Shown: positions 8,680-18,086, counted from the stretch's first letter. The stretch is 64,000 bases of DNA from Alphaproteobacteria bacterium (GCA_018823745.1 JAHJHR010000012.1:248001-312000), one strand, 5' to 3'. Numbers and translations are program-made. Notes: generated from the letters alone by a model not told the origin.

Positions 8680-10182
8680 ATGAGCAACCGTCTCGCTCCC
8701 CTTTTCAGCACCGGCCGCGCCACGCCGGGAACTTCCACCGGCATCAAGAGACTCGGCGCAGCCGTTCTGGTCGCCCTGCTGACATTGCCGGCGTTGCCCG
8801 CCCTGGCCCGCAGCGCCCCCGACAGCTTCGCCGATCTGGCCGAGAAGCTGCTGCCCTCGGTGGTCAATGTCTCGACCACCCAGAATGTGCAGCCCAGCCA
8901 GGAAATGCCGGAGATGCCGCAATTCCCGCCGGGCTCGCCCTTCGAGGAATTCTTCAAGGATTTCTTTGAGCGCAATCAACCGAATCAGTCGCGCCGCGCC
9001 ACCTCGCTCGGCTCCGGCTTCGTGATTGACGGCACCGGGCTGATCGTCACCAACAACCATGTCATCGCCGATGCCGACAAGGTCTCCGTGCGCTTCCATG
9101 ATGACCGCGAATTCGATGCGGAGATCGTCGGCCGCGACCCCAAGACCGACATGGCGCTGCTGCGCATCAAGCCGGGCGACTACAAGCTGCACGCCGTGCC
9201 CTGGGGCAACAGCGATGAAACCCGCGTCGGTGACTGGGTGGTCGCCATCGGCAACCCGTTCGGCCTGGGTGGCACCGTGACCGCCGGCATCGTCTCCGCC
9301 CGCGCCCGCGATATCAATGCCGGTCCCTATGATGATTTCCTGCAGACCGACGCCTCGATCAACCGGGGCAATTCCGGCGGCCCGATGTTCAACATGAACG
9401 GCGAGGTCATCGGCATCAACACGGCGATCTATTCGCCGTCGGGCGGCTCCATCGGCATCGGCTTCGCCGTGCCGGCGGCGCTGGCCAAGCCGGTCATCGA
9501 GCAGCTGAAGGAATATGGCCGCACCCGCCGCGGCTGGCTCGGCGTGCGCATCCAGATGGTGACCGACGAGATTGCCGAGAGCCTCGGCCTCGACAAGGCC
9601 CGCGGCGCGCTGGTCGCCAGCATCACCGAGAAGGGCCCCGCCGATGCCGCCGGCATCAAGGCCGGTGACATCATCCTGAAATTCAACGGCACCAACGTGC
9701 CCGACATGCGCCGCCTGCCGCGCATCGTCGCCGCCACCAAGATCGAGGAAAGCGTCCCGGTCGAGCTGTGGCGCGACGGCAAGCGCGTCACCGTCCAGGC
9801 CAAGGTGGGCGAGCTGGAGGAAGCCGAGCAGGCGGGCCTTCTCGACCCGACCGCCCCGGCTGATTCGGGCAAGCCCAGCCAGACCGTCGACACGCTCGGC
9901 CTCGGCCTTTCCGCCGTGACGCCGGAGCTGAAGCAGAAATTCGGCCTGGCCGATAATGCCCGCGGCGTGCTGGTGACCGAGGTGAAGCCGAACAGCCCGG
10001 CCGCCGAAAAGGCGATCCAGCCCGGCGACATGATCGTCGAAGTCAGCCAGGAAGAGGTGAAAACCTCGGCCCAGGTTCTGGAAAAGGTCCAGGCCGCCCA
10101 GAAGGCCGGCCGCAAATCGGTCCTCCTGCTGGTCGAACGCAAAGGCGAGATGCGCTTCGTCGCCCTGCGCATCGAGGGCTGA
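8680..10182 (+). CDS. DegP/DegQ-type periplasmic serine protease (HtrA, two PDZ domains)
   Basis: Degrades or refolds misfolded envelope proteins. The 500-residue precursor has a signal peptide to about residue 44 (GAAVLVALLTLPALPALA), a trypsin-like domain with catalytic triad H127 (TNNHVIAD), D157 (DPKTDMALL) and S232 (RGNSGGPMF), then two PDZ domains (about 280-370, RRGWLGVRIQMV; and 400-500, LGLGLSAVTPELKQKFGL). I chose ATG 8680; the frame is open to 8584 but that stretch lacks signal-peptide character. It has its own upstream space after the hflC terminator and a terminator after it. Naming as DegP versus DegQ versus MucD is not resolvable by eye. Confidence 0.93.
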   Translation: MSNRLAPLFSTGRATPGTSTGIKRLGAAVLVALLTLPALPALARSAPDSFADLAEKLLPSVVNVSTTQNVQPSQEMPEMPQFPPGSPFEEFFKDFFERNQPNQSRRATSLGSGFVIDGTGLIVTNNHVIADADKVSVRFHDDREFDAEIVGRDPKTDMALLRIKPGDYKLHAVPWGNSDETRVGDWVVAIGNPFGLGGTVTAGIVSARARDINAGPYDDFLQTDASINRGNSGGPMFNMNGEVIGINTAIYSPSGGSIGIGFAVPAALAKPVIEQLKEYGRTRRGWLGVRIQMVTDEIAESLGLDKARGALVASITEKGPADAAGIKAGDIILKFNGTNVPDMRRLPRIVAATKIEESVPVELWRDGKRVTVQAKVGELEEAEQAGLLDPTAPADSGKPSQTVDTLGLGLSAVTPELKQKFGLADNARGVLVTEVKPNSPAAEKAIQPGDMIVEVSQEEVKTSAQVLEKVQAAQKAGRKSVLLLVERKGEMRFVALRIEG

Positions 10183-10200
10183 CCCGCCCACCGACACAAG

Positions 10201-10228
10201 AAAGGCCCCGCTCCGGCGGGGCCTTTTT
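10201..10228 (+). terminator. Rho-independent terminator after the degP-like gene
   Basis: Perfect stem 10201-10211 / 10216-10226 (AAAGGCCCCGC with GCGGGGCCTTT), tetraloop TCCG, T-run to 10228. Confidence 0.92.
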
Positions 10229-10262
10229 CGTTGGGGGGTGCGTTGCCCCACACTCTCCTGTC

Positions 10263-10283
10263 ATGCCCGGTTGACCTGGGCAT
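10263..10283. repeat. Palindromic GC-rich unit, possible dispersed repeat
   Basis: Arms ATGCCC and GGGCAT enclose GGTTGACCT, and a T6 run follows two bases later. I recall similar ATGCCCGG-TTGA-CCGGGCAT units scattered in alphaproteobacterial intergenic DNA; only one copy is in this window, so repeat status is not shown here. The rest of 10229-10450 holds no gene I can support; it is the boundary between core DNA and the AT-richer island. Confidence 0.45.
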
Positions 10284-10450
10284 ACTTTTTTGAATGACAG
10301 CCTTGTGCCCCTTTCGGGACTCAAAGGGTCCGGCTACCACCTTTTTATAGATAGCGGATTCTCCAATGCTCTCACGCTCAACCGACTGAAGTCAGGGCGC
10401 AACGGGACTCGATCATTCTAAGATAATAGGAAAAGCTGCCGAGTTCCTTG

Positions 10451-11185
10451 CTACTTGGCGGCGTCTTGTAACCTTTTGATCTTACCTAACTGCTCTGCGT
10501 GAGGCTTTATATTCATGAGCACGCGCTGCGTTGCCTGGGGACTCAACCATTTTGGGCCTGCTTCGGACCGAACGTGCTCCACCTTCAGCATCAATGCCTC
10601 GCGCTCGTCCGGCGTTGCCGGGCGTCCGTAGGTCAACATGGCGGCTTTGTCTACAAACACATCAAAGGGGCTTGAGTGACCACCCATTGAGTAAATGTCT
10701 TGTGGTGCGACGGAGGCGACCTCAAGCACAATTTCACGTTGGTTGCTGCCATAGCGTCCGGAGCCATCGTGATAGCCGGTAATGTTCCCCTTGTGCTGTT
10801 CCAGCGCCAGAGTGAAATCGGAATCTTTGTAGAGTTCATCCAGATTGACGACGACAGAGCCGAACGGAGGCGATACGCAAAGGATGATGCCTTGATATCC
10901 CTGCCCCTCGGGCGGGACGCCTCCCTTCAATGCCTTCGCCACATCAAGGTCGAACGTCCAAGATGAGATTTTCTCCGGCAAGCGACCCTCGCCAATGAGG
11001 TTCCATACCCCGCCTTTAGGCAGGCCAACCTGCCGAAAGCAACAATGCGACCAAGTGCGGTACTTTTCGGGGAGACTCTCGCATTCCCCCTTCAACTTCT
11101 GGCCACGCCTCTTGTTCTGTGTGGCGTTACCGCCGCGCTGCCAATCGCTAACGGCTTGAAGAAGTGTGAGAGGGAACATGTTCAT
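10451..11185 (-). CDS. Candidate ADP-ribosyltransferase-fold protein (island gene 3)
   Basis: No firm family match; described from what is visible. The 244-residue soluble protein carries, in order and at plausible spacing, the three positions of an R-S-E class ADP-ribosyltransferase: F50-R51 in CCFRQVGL, the S74-S75-W76-T77 segment in KISSWTFDLDVAKAL, and Q149-R150-E151 in NQREIVLEVA. A hydrophobic strand GIILCVSPP and NLDELY separate them, as in that fold. A toxin or effector role would follow from this but is inference. Its ATG overlaps the stop of the HEPN-like gene (ATGA), so they are translationally coupled. The three-gene island is AT-richer than both flanks. Confidence 0.5.
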   Translation of the reverse strand: MNMFPLTLLQAVSDWQRGGNATQNKRRGQKLKGECESLPEKYRTWSHCCFRQVGLPKGGVWNLIGEGRLPEKISSWTFDLDVAKALKGGVPPEGQGYQGIILCVSPPFGSVVVNLDELYKDSDFTLALEQHKGNITGYHDGSGRYGSNQREIVLEVASVAPQDIYSMGGHSSPFDVFVDKAAMLTYGRPATPDEREALMLKVEHVRSEAGPKWLSPQATQRVLMNIKPHAEQLGKIKRLQDAAK

Positions 11186-11700
11186 GGCAGATAGGACAGC
11201 GTTTGTCGGATCATGTCATCAACATACCCAATGGCCGCATTCATACTAGGGCGGTAAAGGGTGGGATGCGCGCACTGGTTGCGCTGCGATAACTGCCCAT
11301 CAAGTATCCGTAGCTGAGCCTTGGTTGTGAATTTCACATCCTTAGCGACATTTAAAAAATGCGATTCGGTGACATTTTCTTTTAACTCTGTAAGGTCCTT
11401 GAATGACCACTTCGGGCGTATGGCACGAATATCAGCCTCATACTTTTGAAAGCATATCTCTGAGAAGACATGGAAGTGTCCCGCCCAAGCAAGGATTATA
11501 CCTGATCTGTATAATTTGTTTTCAAGGCAAGAAATCGCCTCGCTGAAGTAATCCTGCACGTCCACAGGGTTGCCCGACAGGCTCTTAGTTAGGTCTTCCA
11601 AGAGCACAATACGGGAAGCAGAGCTTTCGTGATGTGCCAAAGCCCGATGCGCAGCGTGGCGGGCTTTGCTTGCACGAGCAGCCCAATCCTCAAGCGCCAC
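11182..11700 (-). CDS. HEPN-like protein with R-x4-H motif (island gene 2)
   Basis: A 172-residue, all-helical-looking protein. Near the C-terminus it has R140-N-Q-C-A-H145 in QLSQRNQCAHPTLYRP, the R-x4-6-H arrangement that forms the RNase site in HEPN toxins and defence proteins, followed by a helix (AAIGYVDDMIRQTL). The N-terminal half (SEAISCLENKLYRSGIILAW) resembles the first helices of HEPN-type or DUF4145-like proteins. Whether it cleaves RNA is unknown; some HEPN-like domains are non-catalytic. It starts 4 bp after the winged-helix-like gene and overlaps the next, so the three genes are almost certainly one transcript. Confidence 0.55.
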   Translation of the reverse strand: MALEDWAARASKARHAAHRALAHHESSASRIVLLEDLTKSLSGNPVDVQDYFSEAISCLENKLYRSGIILAWAGHFHVFSEICFQKYEADIRAIRPKWSFKDLTELKENVTESHFLNVAKDVKFTTKAQLRILDGQLSQRNQCAHPTLYRPSMNAAIGYVDDMIRQTLSYLP

Positions 11701-11704
11701 AGTG

Positions 11705-12448
11705 TTAATCCTTCGGGCTTAGAAGGTGTTCGCGCAGCGCCTTAAACAACTTCTCATACACCTCGGCATTCTCAGTTTCTGGCAGGTGTAGTTGAATATT
11801 AATTGCGACTTGTGGGGTCAAGTTAGGGGGTTTTGGAATCCCAGCTAGAGGCAAAAGAGAAGCTACGGTGCCATTCTCTGGCGCTTCTACTATTGGCTGT
11901 CTTGACGAAGCAATATCGGTTTTTAGATCAGCGGGCTTATCCTTGGATAAAGGGGAGGACACCACAAGCTTACCATTCTCTTCCTTAAGTAGGTTTGCAG
12001 CGAGCAGGACATCAACAACGCAACGGGCACCAGTTCTATTGCTAGAAGTATTCTTTTGACCAGATACATATAGAACATGCCCCGAAAAATCCTTCTCTGT
12101 CATTCCTCCTTTAATGCGTACTGTGGTAACTAACCCTGAAACCTTCTCATTTGTTTGAACGGCTTCCCGCCAATAACTTTGAGTATCGGGTTCCTGTTTG
12201 TGTTCGAGGGCGCGGCCAAGTCTTTTTCCTAAGTCGGTGGTGCTTTTCTTCATCCCTCCACCGATCAATCCTATGTCAGTCAGGAACTTGCTGTTCCGGC
12301 TTATGCTCGTTACGTGCAAGCCGATCAGTTTTGACAATTGGTCGAGTGACGCTTGCTCTGGCGCGTGGCTATAGCCTTTCAGGATTTTCTCGATTTCCTC
12401 GAACGACGAGCCAGGCAAGTTGAATTCAGTAGCCACAAAGCCCCCCAT
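11705..12448 (-). CDS. Winged-helix-like protein (island gene 1)
   Basis: A 247-residue protein of unknown function, first in the three-gene island. Residues about 34-65 (SLDQLSKLIGLHVTSISRNS, then FLTDIGLIGG) look like a helix-turn-helix, and a second similar unit may lie at 115-160 (VVDVLLAANLLKEENGKLVV). This twin layout recalls DUF5343-like proteins. A Pro-rich linker leads to a C-terminal segment INIQLHLPETENAEVYEKLF that resembles tails in some defence-associated proteins. ATG at 12448 is annotated, but GTG at 12436 is preceded by GGGGGG and could be the true start. A palindrome lies upstream (12477-12495), suggesting autoregulation. Confidence 0.55.
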   Translation of the reverse strand: MGGFVATEFNLPGSSFEEIEKILKGYSHAPEQASLDQLSKLIGLHVTSISRNSKFLTDIGLIGGGMKKSTTDLGKRLGRALEHKQEPDTQSYWREAVQTNEKVSGLVTTVRIKGGMTEKDFSGHVLYVSGQKNTSSNRTGARCVVDVLLAANLLKEENGKLVVSSPLSKDKPADLKTDIASSRQPIVEAPENGTVASLLPLAGIPKPPNLTPQVAINIQLHLPETENAEVYEKLFKALREHLLSPKD

Positions 12449-12476
12449 GCGCGAATTTTACCCGCGCAATGTTGTA

Positions 12477-12495
12477 GTAGATTTAATTAATCTAC
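12477..12495. promoter_or_regulatory. AT-rich palindrome upstream of the three-gene island
   Basis: Perfect 7-bp arms GTAGATT (12477-12483) and AATCTAC (12489-12495) around TAATT. It sits 29 bp before the first island gene and 12 bp before the 3' end of serB. It could be an operator for the winged-helix-like protein, or a weak terminator for the region; there is no GC-rich stem. Confidence 0.45.
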
Positions 12496-12506
12496 AATAA
12501 AGGGTT

Positions 12507-13406
12507 TTAAGGCTCCACCAACTCCCCCGCCCTATACCCCTGCAAATACAGCAGCGAGGTCAGGTCCGTGTAATCCAGCCGGAAGCGGGCCTCGGCGGCG
12601 ACGATGGGCTTCGCGCGGAAGGCCACACCCAGCCCGGCGGCTTTCAGCATGGCGAGGTCGTTGGCGCCGTCGCCCACTGTCACTGCCGCATCGGGGGTGA
12701 GGGAGAGCTCGGCGGAGAGCTCGTTCAGGGCGCGCAGCTTGGCGTCGCGGTCGAGGATCGGCTCCGCCACCGTGCCGGTCAGCAGGCCGTTTTCCAGATT
12801 CAGCACATTGGCGCGGTCGAGATGGAAGCCGCAGCGCTCCCGCACCCGTTCGGTGAACCAGGTGAAGCCGCCGGAGACCAGCGCGGTGCGGGCACCGTGC
12901 TGGCGCATGGTCTGCACCAGCGTACGGGCGCCGGGCGTCAGTTCGATCTGCGCATAGGTCTTGTCCAGCGCGTCGGCGGACAGGCCCTTCAGCATGGCGA
13001 CGCGCTCGCGCAGGGCGGTGGCGAAATCGATCTCGCCATTCATCGAGCGCGCGGTGATCGCGGCGATCTTGTCCTTCAGCCCGGCATAGGCGGCCAGCTC
13101 GTCCAGAGTCTCGCTGGTAACGATGGTTGAATCCATGTCGGCCAGCAGCAGTTTCTTGCGCCGCCCGTCGGGCTTCTGTATCGCCATATCGACGGCAGCA
13201 CCTTCCAGCCGGGTGCGCAGGGCTGATTCCGCCTGGGCCGGGTCGGCTGCAGTGAGGCTGATGTCGAGGGCGATGCCGTCGGCAAGCCAGTCGCGGCCGG
13301 TAGCAATGGCGCCGGCATCGGCCAGCGCGGCCTCGGCAGCGTCGATCAGGGCGGCGTCGAGCGACTGGCGGGCGGGATCGGCAATCAGGGTCAGGACGAG
13401 AGACAT
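12507..13406 (-). CDS. serB: Phosphoserine phosphatase
   Basis: Last step of serine synthesis: hydrolyses phosphoserine. The 299-residue HAD-superfamily protein has the nucleophile motif DMDST at 90-94 (LLLADMDSTIVTSETL), motif II ALVSGGFTWF, and motif III-IV VTVGDGANDLAMLKAAG. The N-terminal 80 residues form the ACT-like regulatory region typical of bacterial SerB. The ATG at 13406 is preceded by GAGG at a six-base spacing; the frame stays open far upstream, antisense to miaA, but that part is not coding. It is divergent from miaA with 66 bp between. The upstream edge of the AT-rich island abuts its 3' end. Confidence 0.95.
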   Translation of the reverse strand: MSLVLTLIADPARQSLDAALIDAAEAALADAGAIATGRDWLADGIALDISLTAADPAQAESALRTRLEGAAVDMAIQKPDGRRKKLLLADMDSTIVTSETLDELAAYAGLKDKIAAITARSMNGEIDFATALRERVAMLKGLSADALDKTYAQIELTPGARTLVQTMRQHGARTALVSGGFTWFTERVRERCGFHLDRANVLNLENGLLTGTVAEPILDRDAKLRALNELSAELSLTPDAAVTVGDGANDLAMLKAAGLGVAFRAKPIVAAEARFRLDYTDLTSLLYLQGYRAGELVEP

Positions 13407-13472
13407 GGTAATCCTCATTAAGGGCACGCGCTTATCTAGCCCCCCGCGCGCGGCAGGAAAAGGGAAGATAAG

Positions 13473-14477
13473 ATGACGCCACCCGGGACGTCCCCGGTAC
13501 CTGGCCCGGTACGTAAGCCGGTGCCCCAGCCCGTCATCGTCGTCGCCGGGCCGACCGCCAGCGGCAAGTCGGCGCTGGCGCTGGCGATTGCGGAGGCGTT
13601 CCGGGGAATCGTCATCAATGCCGATTCGATGCAGATCTATGCCGATCTGCGCGTGCTGACCGCCCGCCCCTCGGCAGAAGAGGAGCGCCGCGTGCCGCAT
13701 CGTCTCTATGGCGTGCTGGACGGCGCGGAGAAAGGCTCCGCCGGGCAATGGCGCGATCTGGCGCTGGCGGAGATATCCCGCGCCCATGCATCCGGCCTGC
13801 TGCCGGTGCTGTGCGGCGGCACGGGCCTCTATCTGCGCAGCCTGATGCAGGGCATCGCCCCGGTGCCGGCTGTCCCGGCGGAGACCCGTGCTGCGGCCAC
13901 AGCGCTGCTGCACCGCCTGGGCAATGCCGGCTTCCACGCCGCGCTGGCGGAGCGCGACCCGGTCATGGCCGGGCGGCTGCATCCCGGCAACACCCAGCGC
14001 CTGATCCGCGCCTGGGAGGTGCTGGATTCCACCGGGCGGTCCCTGGCCGACTGGCAGCAGGCCGCCCCGGTTGGCGGGGCGACGCATCTCGACTTCCTGT
14101 GTTTCACCCTGCTGCCGCCGCGCGACGCGCTCTACGCCGCCTGCGATGGCCGCCTGGCGCGCATGGTCGAACAGGGCGCCCTGCAGGAGGTGGCGGCGCT
14201 GGCCGCCCGCCACCTTGACCCCGCTTTGCCGGTCATGAAGGCGCTGGGCGTGCGCGAACTGGCCGCGCATCTGGCCGGCACGCTGGCGCTGGACACCGCC
14301 ATCGAGGAGGCCCAGCGCGAAACACGGCGCTATGCGAAGCGGCAGATGACCTGGTTCCGGCACCAGATGCCGGAGTCTTATATCGTCGAGACGGGATTCG
14401 GGGCGCAATATTCGACAAGCCCAATCGACGAAATCTTTTCGAAAATTCGTCGATCTGGGTTGACCGATGCAATCTGA
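13473..14477 (+). CDS. miaA: tRNA dimethylallyltransferase
   Basis: Transfers a dimethylallyl group to A37 of tRNAs reading UNN codons. The 334-residue protein has the P-loop GPTASGKSALAL near residue 26, the substrate motifs INADSMQIYADLRVLTARPS, the VLCGGTGLYLRSLMQG segment, and the C-terminal RRYAKRQMTWFRHQ. The first 17 residues form a Pro-rich extension before the core. It is divergent from serB and precedes ilvB by 86 bp on the same strand. A 9-bp inverted repeat (ATCGACGAA ... TTCGTCGAT) lies in its last 60 bases. Confidence 0.95.
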   Translation: MTPPGTSPVPGPVRKPVPQPVIVVAGPTASGKSALALAIAEAFRGIVINADSMQIYADLRVLTARPSAEEERRVPHRLYGVLDGAEKGSAGQWRDLALAEISRAHASGLLPVLCGGTGLYLRSLMQGIAPVPAVPAETRAAATALLHRLGNAGFHAALAERDPVMAGRLHPGNTQRLIRAWEVLDSTGRSLADWQQAAPVGGATHLDFLCFTLLPPRDALYAACDGRLARMVEQGALQEVAALAARHLDPALPVMKALGVRELAAHLAGTLALDTAIEEAQRETRRYAKRQMTWFRHQMPESYIVETGFGAQYSTSPIDEIFSKIRRSGLTDAI

Positions 14478-14563
14478 CGGTCTAGTTTCCGCGCTCCCAA
14501 GCCCTGTCAGCACGGCTGACAAGCCGGCTGTTTGACGTTTTTGCCTGACCCAAGGACCAACCG

Positions 14564-16348
14564 ATGTCGACCGACCAGACGACCATAGAGCCCCAGGAGG
14601 AGATGAGCGGCGCCGCGATGGTGCTGCGTGCCCTTGAGGACCAGGGCGTCGAGGTTATCTTCGGCTATCCGGGCGGCGCCGTCCTGCCGATCTATGACGA
14701 GATCTTCAAGAACAACCGCATCCGCCACATCCTGGTGCGCCACGAGCAGGCCGCCGTGCATGCTGCGGAAGGCTATGCCCGCTCGACCGGCAAGGTCGGC
14801 GTCGTGCTGGTCACCTCCGGTCCCGGCGCCACCAATGCGGTGACCGGTCTGACCGATGCGCTGATGGATTCGATCCCGGTGGTCTGCCTGACCGGCCAGG
14901 TGCCGACGCATCTGATCGGCAATGACGCCTTCCAGGAGGCCGACACAACCGGCATCACCCGGCCCTGCACCAAGCATAATTATCTGGTGAAGAACGCCAA
15001 TGACATGTCGCGCATCCTGCACGAGGCCTTCTATGTCGCGCGCAGCGGCCGGCCCGGCCCGGTCGTGGTCGATCTGCCGAAGGACGTGCTGTTCGCCAAG
15101 GGCATCTACCGCGCCGAGGATCTGAAGCCGCACAAGAGCTACCGCCCGCAGATGCAGGCCGACACGACCCAGATCGACGAGGCGCTGCGCCTGCTCGCCA
15201 GCGCCAAGCGGCCGATCATCTATGGCGGCGGCGGCATCATCAATTCCGGCCCGAAGGCGTCGGAGCTGCTGACCAAGCTGGTGCGCATGACCGGCTATCC
15301 CTGCACGCTGACGCTGATGGGCCTGGGCGCGCTGCCGGCTTCCGACCCGCATTTCCTGGGCATGCTGGGCATGCACGGCACCTACGAAGCCAATCTGTCG
15401 ATGTATAATGCCGATGTCATGCTGTGCGTCGGCGCGCGCTTCGACGACCGCGTGACCGGCAAGCTGACCGAATTCTCGCCGAATTCGAAGAAGATCCACA
15501 TCGATATTGACCCGTCCTCGATCAACAAGAATGTGCGGATCGACGTGCCGCTGGTCGGCGATGTCGCCAATATCCTGGAAGAAATTATCGGCCGCTGGGA
15601 AAAGCAGAAGCTGTCGCCCGACGGCAAGGCGCTGACCGCCTGGTGGAAGCAGATCGACAATTGGAAGAGCCGGGATTCGCTGAAATTCGGCCCGTCGATC
15701 CAGACCATCAAGCCGCAGCACGCCATCAAGCGCCTGTATGAGCTGTCGCAGGGCCGCGACACCTACATCACGACCGAGGTCGGCCAGCACCAGATGTGGG
15801 CGGCCCAGCATTTCCATTTCGAGCAGCCCAACCGCTGGATGACCTCCGGCGGTCTCGGCACCATGGGCTATGGCCTGCCCGCCGCGATGGGCGTGCAGAT
15901 CGCGCATCCCGACGCACTGGTCATCGACATCGCCGGCGAAGCCTCGATCCTGATGAACATTCAGGAAATGTCGACGCTGGCGCAGTATAACCTGCCGGTG
16001 AAGGTGTTCATCCTGAACAATCAGTGGATGGGCATGGTGCGCCAGTGGCAGGAGCTGATGCATGGCGGGCGCTATTCGGAAAGTTATTCCGAGGCCCTGC
16101 CCGATTTCGTGAAGCTGGCCGAGGCCTTCCAGGCCGTCGGCCTGCGCGCCGAACGCCCGGACCAGCTGGACGACGTCATCAAGGAAATGCTGGAGACCAA
16201 CCGCCCGGTCATCGCGGATATCTGCGTCGACCAGAAGGAAAACTGCTTCCCGATGATCCCCTCGGGCGCCGCGCATTACGAAATGCTGCTGGGGCCGGAC
16301 GATCAGGCGACGCAGTCCGCCTCCGAGGAGGGGATGGTCCTGGTCTGA
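14564..16348 (+). CDS. ilvB: Acetolactate synthase, large (catalytic) subunit
   Basis: ThDP-dependent first common step of valine, leucine and isoleucine synthesis. The 594-residue protein has the ThDP N-terminal domain (IFGYPGGAVLPIYDEI; ATNAVTGLTDALMDSIPVV), the central FAD-binding domain, and the C-terminal ThDP domain with the metal motif beginning GEASILMNIQEM and ending in LNNQWMGMVRQWQ. ATG 14564 starts MSTDQTTIEPQEEMSGA. The small regulatory subunit follows 82 bp downstream. A short hairpin (TGTCAGC-ACG-GCTGACA, 14506-14522) lies ahead of the start; no leader peptide rich in Ile/Val/Leu was found here. Confidence 0.96.
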   Translation: MSTDQTTIEPQEEMSGAAMVLRALEDQGVEVIFGYPGGAVLPIYDEIFKNNRIRHILVRHEQAAVHAAEGYARSTGKVGVVLVTSGPGATNAVTGLTDALMDSIPVVCLTGQVPTHLIGNDAFQEADTTGITRPCTKHNYLVKNANDMSRILHEAFYVARSGRPGPVVVDLPKDVLFAKGIYRAEDLKPHKSYRPQMQADTTQIDEALRLLASAKRPIIYGGGGIINSGPKASELLTKLVRMTGYPCTLTLMGLGALPASDPHFLGMLGMHGTYEANLSMYNADVMLCVGARFDDRVTGKLTEFSPNSKKIHIDIDPSSINKNVRIDVPLVGDVANILEEIIGRWEKQKLSPDGKALTAWWKQIDNWKSRDSLKFGPSIQTIKPQHAIKRLYELSQGRDTYITTEVGQHQMWAAQHFHFEQPNRWMTSGGLGTMGYGLPAAMGVQIAHPDALVIDIAGEASILMNIQEMSTLAQYNLPVKVFILNNQWMGMVRQWQELMHGGRYSESYSEALPDFVKLAEAFQAVGLRAERPDQLDDVIKEMLETNRPVIADICVDQKENCFPMIPSGAAHYEMLLGPDDQATQSASEEGMVLV

Positions 16349-16430
16349 GCCGGCGCGCTGCCGCGTCCCACTTTCCCCTGTCGACCGCCGGCCCCGAACA
16401 GGCCAGGCATCCCATCCTGGAGCGCATTTC

Positions 16431-16970
16431 TTGGAAGCCATCGAACGCCATACCATCGCCGTGCTGGTGGATAACGAACCGGGCGTGCTGGCCCGTGTCA
16501 TCGGCCTGTTCTCCGGCCGCGGCTACAACATCGAGAGCCTGACCGTCTCCGAGGTCGATTCGGTGCGCGGCCTGTCGCGCATCACCGTCGTTACCAGCGG
16601 CACCCCGATGATCATCCAGCAGATCAAGGCGCAGCTCGACCGGCTGGTCCCGGTTCACAAGGTCGCCGATCTGACCGCCGAGGGGCCGCATGTCGAGCGC
16701 GAACTGGCGCTGATCAAGGTTTGCAACACCCGCGAGGACCGTATCGAGGCGCTGCGCATCGCCGATACTTTCCGCGCCCGTGTGCTCGACAGCACGCTGG
16801 CCAGTTTCACCTTCGAACTGACCGGCACGGCCGGCAAACTCGACGCCTTCATCAAGCTGATGGCGGCTTTGGGCGAGGTCGAGGTGTCGCGCACCGGCGT
16901 TGTCGCCATCGCGCGCGGCAACACTGTCTCCATGCCCATGCTGCGCGACGCGGCACCGGGCGGGATTTAA
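16431..16970 (+). CDS. ilvN: Acetolactate synthase, small (regulatory) subunit
   Basis: Binds valine through its ACT domain and confers feedback inhibition on the catalytic subunit. The 179-residue protein has the N-terminal ACT signature (HTIAVLVDNEPGVLARVIGL; GRGYNIESLTVSEVD) and the C-terminal ALS-small domain (ADTFRARVLDSTLASFTFEL; TGVVAIARG). The start is TTG at 16431 with GGAG eight bases upstream; no ATG in frame fits the family start. TTG initiation may hold subunit levels down. Confidence 0.94.
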   Translation: MEAIERHTIAVLVDNEPGVLARVIGLFSGRGYNIESLTVSEVDSVRGLSRITVVTSGTPMIIQQIKAQLDRLVPVHKVADLTAEGPHVERELALIKVCNTREDRIEALRIADTFRARVLDSTLASFTFELTGTAGKLDAFIKLMAALGEVEVSRTGVVAIARGNTVSMPMLRDAAPGGI

Positions 16971-17025
16971 TAATTTAACTTTACGGCGGCAACGCCACTC
17001 TCAACCACCAGGATCGATTAGGTAG

Positions 17026-18060
<1,035 letters not shown>

Positions 18061-18086
18061 AGCCTCCGCCCTGCGGAAGCGACGCC

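Noticed and set aside
10290-10345. tRNA-like or duplicated gene fragment in the degP to island gap
   Set aside because: Partial stems only; no cloverleaf or anticodon arm can be drawn.
13407-14522. N-terminal extension of serB (frame open to 14522)
   Set aside because: The extension is antisense to miaA and unlike any phosphatase; ATG 13406 has a good Shine-Dalgarno and gives a normal-length SerB.
14424-14522. Attenuator for ilvB between miaA and ilvB
   Set aside because: Inverted repeats are present, but there is no Ile/Val/Leu-rich leader frame and no T-run.
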